This document shows, in pieces, positions 59,547-64,000 of a DNA stretch of 64,000 nt. This DNA is from Myxocyprinus asiaticus. Taxonomy: Eukaryota; Chordata; Actinopteri; Cypriniformes; Catostomidae. The notes beneath the pieces are model-generated. The model was not told the origin of the DNA. It searched no databases and saw only the letters and a list, made by a program, of their open reading frames with translations. Both the position numbers and the translations under genes were made by a program. Position 1 is the first letter of the stretch. Each line of letters starts with the position of its first letter. The stretch is taken from contig NC_059372.1 in NCBI RefSeq assembly GCF_019703515.2, positions 28,181,431-28,245,430 on the forward strand. Direction: 5' to 3'.

Positions 59547-60132
59547 AGGTATCCCAGATGTGAATGACTTTCTTTCTTCTGCTGCACACAAACATAGATT
59601 TTTAGAAGAATATTTCAGCTCTGTATTGGTTCATACTATGCAAGTGAATGGTGGCCAGAACTTTGAAGGTCCAAAAAGCATATAAAGGTAGCATAAAAGC
59701 AATCCATTCGATTCAAGTGGTTAAATCCATGTCTTCTGAAGCTATATGATAGGTGTGTGTGAGAAACAGATCAATATTTAAGTCCTTTTTTTACTATAAA
59801 TCTCCACCTACTGGGCAGGGAGGAGAATTTATAGTAAAAAAGGCCTTAAATATTGATCTGTTTCTCATCCACACTTATCATATCGCTTCTGAAAGATAAC
59901 CACTGGAGTCTTATGGATTACTTTCATGCTGCCTTTATGTGATTTTTGGAGCTTCAAAGTTCTGTCCATCATTCACGTGCATTGTATGGGCCTACAGAGC
60001 TGAAATATTCTTCTAAAAATCTTTGTGTTTAGCAGCAGTAAGAAAGTGATACACACCTGGGATGGCATGAGGGGGTGGGTAAATGATGAGAGATTTTTAT
60101 TATTATTATTTTGGGTTGAACTGTCTCTTTAA
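59547..60132. mobile_element. MITE with long inverted arms
   Basis: Left arm atcccagatgtgaatgactt, and right arm acacacctgggatggcatga then a gggttgaactgtctctttaa-type end. Same family as 10450-11072 and 25593-26285. The outermost left end is missing. Confidence 0.8.
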
Positions 60133-60539
60133 TCTCATGTTATTAACATCTGACTAAAGTGGATTGAGAAAATATAAAAATAAATTAATCTAATCAACTT
60201 AAGTAAAAACAACAACATTGCTTTAGTTGAAACTGAGTAGTAAAGGATTGTTGAAAAGTGTGGTTTATCCAATCGTTATTTGCGGGCATTTTGCGTTCTT
60301 CAGACTCCCATCCCACTTTTTACTCATGAGAGAATTCTGGCTGGCAGGCCAGGGCAATAGCTAATTAGTTAGCTAATATTCGACGACAGGATTTACCAGG
60401 TCAGTACGGCCTGGCTACAACATTTATACAATTCTTACCCACACAGAACAAAGCGGCGTGCAATCAGATGCTCTAGATCGCAAACATTTGCACGTCTTGA
60501 GTGCAGTTATTATTGCATTAGGTAGTTTCTTTTAGCTGA

Positions 60540-60681
60540 GCGCTACAGAAAGTGCAGCAGCGGGAGGCACCTGGATTCAGCAGCAGAAAGCCAGGCGCGC
60601 GAGCACAGACAAGCAAGCCATCTGTTACAAATAAAGATTTTGTAGCTTGGAAAAGCAAAAGCCGCCCAGTTCGTTTGCAGG
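60540..60681 (+). promoter_or_regulatory. nucks1: nucks1 5' UTR / proximal promoter region
   Basis: The 140 bp before the ATG are GC-richer and CpG-containing (ccaggcgcgcgagcacag, agcagcgggaggcacctg) compared with the AT-rich surroundings. No TATA box is placed convincingly, and the transcription start is not defined by the sequence. The ATG context is gcaggatgg. Confidence 0.45.
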
Positions 60682-63600
60682 ATGGCAAGACCTTCTAGGT
60701 AAGTGCGTTTTATTTGCTTGCTAGTTTACAGTTATAGTTGGTTCGCACATGATGTGACCTGCATGTGTGTGTCTATCTCCATGTTTGCTAACTGCTAAAT
60801 GGCTAACCAGCATTTTTCTCCAAGGCAGATCTGCAGCGTGTTTACATAGCTGACCAGAAACGGCAAAAATCGCGCGTAAACGCGTAGACTCTCAATGCTT
60901 TAAATATATATTGAGGATTTTTTATTAATAAAATAACCAAACGGCTCTCGACATACCCAGACCTACCTAAGATAACCGAAAGCAGCCAGCATCTAATAAA
61001 AAAGCGGGATAGTAGTAGTTCAAGCTGGCGGGCTAATTAATGTTATACAAAAAACAGCCAGACAGTCATTATCGGGGGGATAGAACTCGTTCAACTTATG
61101 TTTTTTGCACGACTATTTTGCAGCTTTAAGAAATGGGTATATTTTTAAGGCATTGAGATGTAACTTTCACGTGTTTTCCATAGTTAGCCCGCTGAGCATG
61201 GTGTGTGTGTGAGCTGAAGCGCAGCATGAAAACTCCTCCAGCGCAATGCGCGCCATTACTTGCATACAACACTTAAGTCATTTCCCCTGGTAACTTGTGG
61301 TTCAAATAAGTTTACTTAGGTTTTCAATCAGTACATATTAAGAACCCATTATAGGTCATCAAGAAATAGGCTGTATTTTAATAAGTGCTGTCAGTTGAAT
61401 ACAACATTTAATAGTGATAAATCACAGATTTGAAAGTACTGAAATTTGACTAGATATGTAATTGTTTTCCTGTCAAAAGGCATTTATTTGTTCCTTTGGA
61501 AAGAAAAAATGTAAAAGTAATGCTTTATTAACAAACAAAGCCTTCCAAAGTATAAAGATAGAAATGCACTAAAATACCACCACAATGGACCCTTATTACA
61601 GACCTGTTATGACGCGTTTCCGCCTTTAACAACCTAAATGTAGCAAACTTTTTGTATATTTCCAATTTGAAAAATATTTAGTGTACATTTATTACATCGT
61701 ATTATATTACCTGTATTACCATATTAGCTGAGATGAAGCTTCTAACAGCAGCTGAGGGAGTGACAAAATTTGACCTGTTTCTCTCTTCTTACTGCTGTTG
61801 TCCAGCACTGTATATTTGTATCTTGGAAAGCTGTGGAAGCATAATCGTTGATTTTCTTTTTTTTTTTTCTTTTGCTGTTGGAGTAAAAGAGTAAGGTAAG
61901 CCAAAATTACATTTGCTGCGGTCCAACCAGCATTCGAGTTTAACCAACTATGACGACTTCCGCTTCGCGAACGTGGTCGTGTGAAAAGGGTCCATGCAAG
62001 TAACATTAAACGTTTCCTAAAGTCTAAGGTCATGTCCAGACTTATACATTTTTGTTTGAAAGTGCATCTTTTTTCTCTACATTTTGGCCTCCCATCCACA
62101 CTGAGACACCGTTTTTGACAGTGAAAACTGTGGTTTTCGAAAATGCTTTTTCAAGTGGATAAATTTGAAAATGCTGTCTTCGTGTTATATTGTGGACAGG
62201 GAAAATGGAGATATCTGAAAATTATGATGTATTTGTTGTCTGTGATGTATTTGTTGTCTTGTGATGAAGTCATGTGATCCATTCAACCCAAAACAATCAA
62301 GATGGTGGCCCATGTTGTAGCAGCGTTGTTGTGCCTGCTGTTTACTTTGATAGCCTTGTTAAATATAATTGGTACTTTGTATAACCGGCACATTGCATTC
62401 CTTCAAAAGCAACTGGAAGTTTACTCGGAATGGCTGTCCAGCGACAGAACACGAGGACAATTGTGTTTCAGACCATACATGAAACGCCATTTTCAAATGT
62501 ATCTGGATTAATGTGAATGTTGCCTAAGTGGGAGGTTGACTAATTGAAAGAACTAGTCCCCGTAGGTTGCGTATTCATTGCAATGTGCATTACATTTCGT
62601 AAACCCTCATCCTCCACGTTATTAATCTGCTGGCAGGCTGTGGCTATACATTTTGGATATGGAATTCATGACTTCCAAAGGACGCCTAAATTTTTTGTTT
62701 CACAAGTCCCATCTGGGTTTGTTTTTTAAGAGGTCCTTTCTCCATCACATGATCATTGACTCAGAATCGCTGCTGTGTGTTTGTGGTGTGTACATCAGTG
62801 TAGTGTCCCTGTCAGACACAGTGCAAAGGTTCCACCCTGTTCCAACCAGTGTTTAGAACTCACATGGAGCTGAATAATATGTCAGAATCTAATGTGAAAA
62901 TGGTTATATGCGTTAATCGCGATTTAAGAAAAAAATAAAAAGTTAAACATTTTAAATTAGCACCAATGCAAATAACATGAAACGTTTCCCATAGTCTAAA
63001 GCATGCGTTAACGCGTTAATTTTGACAGCTCTAATTTAAATACAATGTTGCGTCCTTGTTTCAAATAGTATTTCTGACTGCTTAAACAAGTGACTGAGAA
63101 CTTGTACTTTGGTGTTTGCAGTGGCAACATATTGTTCATGAACTTTCAACCTGGTAATTGGATTCTTTTATTGAGTCTGTTAGCTCTCTAATTTTGGAGT
63201 GAATGTTGATCTCGTCAGGATAATTTATGGACTGAGGAAGTTCTGTGGGCAGTGACTATAATGTGACCTGCAGGGCCTGTAGTTCAATGCCCTATCTGAA
63301 CACTGAAGGGATTCTAGAGCTGTATCTCCACAGTGCTGCTGTTGGCATGGCAGTTACTCCAACATGGCACCCCTGTCTCCTCTGCCCCTATATGCAGCCA
63401 CCACAGCTTTAAATAAGGGTAGTGACAGCTCTGTTGACATTTAAAATGGCTTTCACTTATATACAAAAAGCTTCCATTTAGAACCAGAAATTTGCTAACA
63501 TTTTGTACATTTGTTTAATTTTAGATTCATAAGATTGAATTATTTTGCATAAAACTGGAGAAAGTGATACATTCTCATTTGAAAGTTTTGGCATATCAAG

Positions 63601-64000
63601 ATTTAGTTGTTTTGCATTTTTTTTTTTCATTAAGCTATAATTACGTTTTTAGATAATAACTGGTCTATAGACATATTGTACATGTGTTTGGTTTTCTCAT
63701 GGGCCATTTATTTTTCCTTATTTTCCTTTGTGCACAGGAATAAAAGGGTTGTTGACTATGCACAATTCCAAGAGTCTGACGATGCCGGTAAGCTCTTCTA
63801 ATGCAAATATCCTGTTACATACCTCGCCATTGTGTAATATTTTAAATAAACAATAACACAATGGTGTATTGATTGTTCATAATATGCAGAGTTGTATGTA
63901 CTGTGAAGTCATGCTGTTTATGACTCGATTCCACATAATGATGTTATACAGATGAGGAATATGGAAAAGAATCGGACCGACCTGAGAAAAAAGCTGTAAA
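60682..64000 (+). CDS. nucks1: nucks1, N-terminal coding exons (runs off the window)
   Basis: Coding exon 1 is 60682-60698 (atggcaagaccttctag, donor gtaagt). Exon 2 is 63738-63787 (acceptor cacag, donor gtaagc). Exon 3 starts at 63952 after acag and runs past 64000. In phase they give MARPSRNKRVVDYAQFQESD, then DADEEYGKESDRPEKKA. This matches the start of NUCKS1, a nuclear, highly phosphorylated, DNA-binding protein with roles in transcription and homologous-recombination repair. The VVDY.QFQESDDADE block is its signature; the related RAD51AP1 diverges after the first dozen residues. No lesion is visible. The 3-kb first intron is typical. Paralogue (a or b) cannot be decided here. Confidence 0.9.
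60699..63737 (+). other. nucks1 intron 1 with repeat fragments
   Basis: Starts gtaagtgcg and ends tgtgcacag. It contains AT-rich sequence, a T-run near 61858, a repeat fragment at about 62028-62860 with a 69-codon open frame (62302-62511), and a further dispersed fragment at about 62900-63035 (gcgttaatcgcgatttaag; gcgttaacgcgttaattttg). The word aacgtttcctaaagtctaa near 62005 recurs in similar form near 62980. Confidence 0.6.

Noticed and set aside
61716..62099. 127-codon minus-strand frame in nucks1 intron 1
   Set aside because: It contains a poly-K run from a T tract and has no recognisable domain.

Overview
The window is vertebrate nuclear DNA, almost certainly from a cyprinid (carp/minnow-type) fish. 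Genes are split by GT-AG introns, the DNA is AT-rich, and repeats of fish type dominate: an HAmo-type tRNA-derived SINE, Tc1, hAT, PIF/Harbinger and THAP/TTAA elements, a Gmr1-like retroelement, a chromodomain Gypsy element, and fish L1. There is no bacterial, CRISPR or viral gene cluster.

Host genes are few. On the minus strand lie two exons of tafa4 (10133-10257 and 18538-18693, the second with an in-frame stop) and a heavily damaged, intron-containing uba3 copy (50969-54174). TAFA4 and UBA3 are near neighbours on one strand in human (TAFA4-EOGT-TMF1-UBA3), so this looks like a fractionated copy of that block with eogt and tmf1 gone or displaced and transposons filling the gap. On the plus strand at the right edge is the start of an intact-looking nucks1 (exons 60682-60698, 63738-63787, 63952-64000+). 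A decayed duplicate beside an intact neighbour would suit an ancient or polyploid duplicate region; that is inference.

Layout. 1-10 kb: non-coding, two hAT-type insertions with perfect 8-bp target duplications (2766-4134, 6103-6759) and several MITEs. 10-19 kb: tafa4 exons separated by a truncated Tc1, a Gmr1-like Gypsy remnant (14219-16680; SCAN-like gag, integrase before RT) and two more Tc1 pieces. 19.4-25 kb: a minus-strand chromovirus with both LTRs and a SINE inside its RNase H region. 27.8-33.4 kb: two opposed L1 fragments around a 29-bp minisatellite, with a solo LTR inside the second. 34.4-39 kb: a decayed multi-exon gene of HMGXB3-like/KDZ-associated type. 39.6-41.8 kb: a long-inverted-repeat element carrying a THAP exon whose ends match the commonest MITEs here. 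44.4-50.2 kb: two PIF/Harbinger elements, each with a transposase and a SANT/Myb-like partner gene, in opposite orientation; one partner gene is an intact three-exon reading frame. 51-54 kb: uba3 pseudogene. 54-60 kb: MITEs and microsatellites. 60.5-64 kb: nucks1.

Most coding capacity therefore belongs to mobile elements, nearly all broken. The nesting gives a readable order of insertion. Host coding that may still work is limited to nucks1 and, if its stop codon is an error or a polymorphism, tafa4.
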